A stretch of 64,000 bases of DNA from contig NZ_JBHRSA010000025.1 in assembly GCF_042643145.1 (NCBI RefSeq), positions 1-64,000 on the forward strand, read 5' to 3'. How positions within the stretch are numbered: position 1 is the first letter of the stretch; each line of letters opens with the position of its first letter. The stretch is from Virgibacillus_O xinjiangensis (GTDB lineage: Bacteria > Bacillota > Bacilli > Bacillales > Amphibacillaceae). This document shows, in pieces, positions 63,490 to 64,000 of this stretch. The notes beneath the pieces are model-generated. The model searched no databases and was not told where the DNA came from. It saw only the letters and a program-made list of their open reading frames with translations. The position numbers and the translations under genes were made by a program.

Positions 63490-64000
63490 GTGGACTTTTT
63501 ATCTGTAATACCGCCGATTGTTGCTGTGGTACTGGCCATTTTAACGAAACGTGTATTGTTTTCATTGTTTATCAGTATTTGGGTGGGAGGCTTGATCGCA
63601 GCTGGAGGGAATCCTTTCGCTGCTGTCGGGTTGACGTTCACCTGGATGAAGGATGTCATGGTAGATCCATGGAATGCCCGCTTTCTGGTCATGACAGCCT
63701 TGCTTGGTACCGGGGCCGCTTTCATGTTCAAGACGGGCGGTTCGGAAGGATTGATCAAGGTACTGCAGAAACGGTTGACGACGAAAAAACGGGTCCTTTT
63801 CCTTCCATACTTTTTGGGTCTGTTGATTTTCTTCAATGATTATGTCAATTCGGTCATCATCGGGAATGCCACCAAGGACATTGCCGCCAAGTACAGAGTG
63901 TCCAGAGAGAAGCTTGCCTATGTAATCGACTCCACTGCATCACCAATTGCTACGATTGGCCCTGTTTCCGACTGGATCGGTTTTCAAGTTTCCTTGGTCG
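63490..64000 (+). CDS. NhaC-family Na+/H+ antiporter-like protein (partial, runs off window)
   Basis: GTG start with AAAAGGGGG nine bases upstream; the frame is open to the window end with 170 residues visible. The segments WVGGLIAAGGNP near residue 32, FFNDYVNSVIIGN near 117 and ATIGPVSDWIGFQ near 152 match NhaC-type antiporters. The 3' end is missing, so length and C-terminal domain cannot be judged. Confidence 0.8.
   Translation, partial: MDFLSVIPPIVAVVLAILTKRVLFSLFISIWVGGLIAAGGNPFAAVGLTFTWMKDVMVDPWNARFLVMTALLGTGAAFMFKTGGSEGLIKVLQKRLTTKKRVLFLPYFLGLLIFFNDYVNSVIIGNATKDIAAKYRVSREKLAYVIDSTASPIATIGPVSDWIGFQVSLV

Overview
The window comes from a spore-forming member of the Bacillaceae (Firmicutes), probably halotolerant or marine judging by its many acidic proteins. 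The genus is left open. The evidence is a set of Bacillus-type genes (spo0M, ykuI, yhfUTS, ykoFEDC, yjlB, YitT, DUF421, DUF3231, DUF3953), strong GGAGG ribosome binding sites, and Bacillus-type control sites (TnrA, BirA, PhoP, Zur, CcpA/cre, TPP riboswitch). No rRNA, tRNA, CRISPR, phage or transposase gene was seen.

Layout. 0-3.5 kb: a 21-bp tandem array, a TcaA/YvbJ-like zinc-ribbon membrane protein with a zinc-ribbon membrane partner, and two small minus-strand genes. 3.7-9.7 kb: a complete minus-strand urease operon, ureABCEFGD plus a urea transporter, with a perfect TnrA box upstream. 10-14.3 kb: sbcD-sbcC. 14.5-20 kb: VOC protein, DUF3953 protein, lipoprotein, DUF2254 protein, a 49-residue protein, spo0M and an NCS1 nucleobase permease. 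21.3-25.2 kb: 3-hydroxybutyrate dehydrogenase, acetyl-CoA acetyltransferase and a GntP permease, which look like a hydroxybutyrate/acetoacetate use locus. 25.5-28.7 kb: a BirA-controlled bioY-yhfT-yhfS operon. 28.9-31.7 kb: an exported RidA-like protein, a small protein and an EamA transporter with a broken 5' end. 31.9-35.6 kb: TPP riboswitch and ykoF-ykoE-ykoD-ykoC.

35.7-44 kb: DUF3231 protein, VOC protein, deaminase, a PhoP-controlled glpQ, a small membrane protein, a cupin regulator divergent from an MHS transporter and an ornithine-cyclodeaminase-like enzyme, then an orphan Zur-controlled zinc-binding lipoprotein. 44.3-49.2 kb: FUSC protein, M20 amidohydrolase and AtoE-like transporter. 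49.5-57.8 kb: VanZ-like protein, a long 40-bp array, YdjM-like protein, two secreted M14 peptidases, ykuI, DUF421 protein, DUF4363 lipoprotein and YitT protein. 57.9-64 kb: yjlB, an unidentified transporter-like protein, a metallo-amidohydrolase, a second unidentified permease, a small membrane protein and a truncated NhaC-like antiporter.

The genes are mostly nutrient scavenging: nitrogen (urea, nucleobases, carbamoyl amino acids), phosphate, zinc, thiamin precursor, biotin and short-chain acids. Each is under the expected nutrient regulator. The most unusual content is intergenic. Two tandem-repeat families recur in three arrays each, one with a 21-bp period and one with a 40-bp period. A composite of about 550 bp made of palindromic elements is present as an inverted pair around the 22.7-29.5 kb segment.
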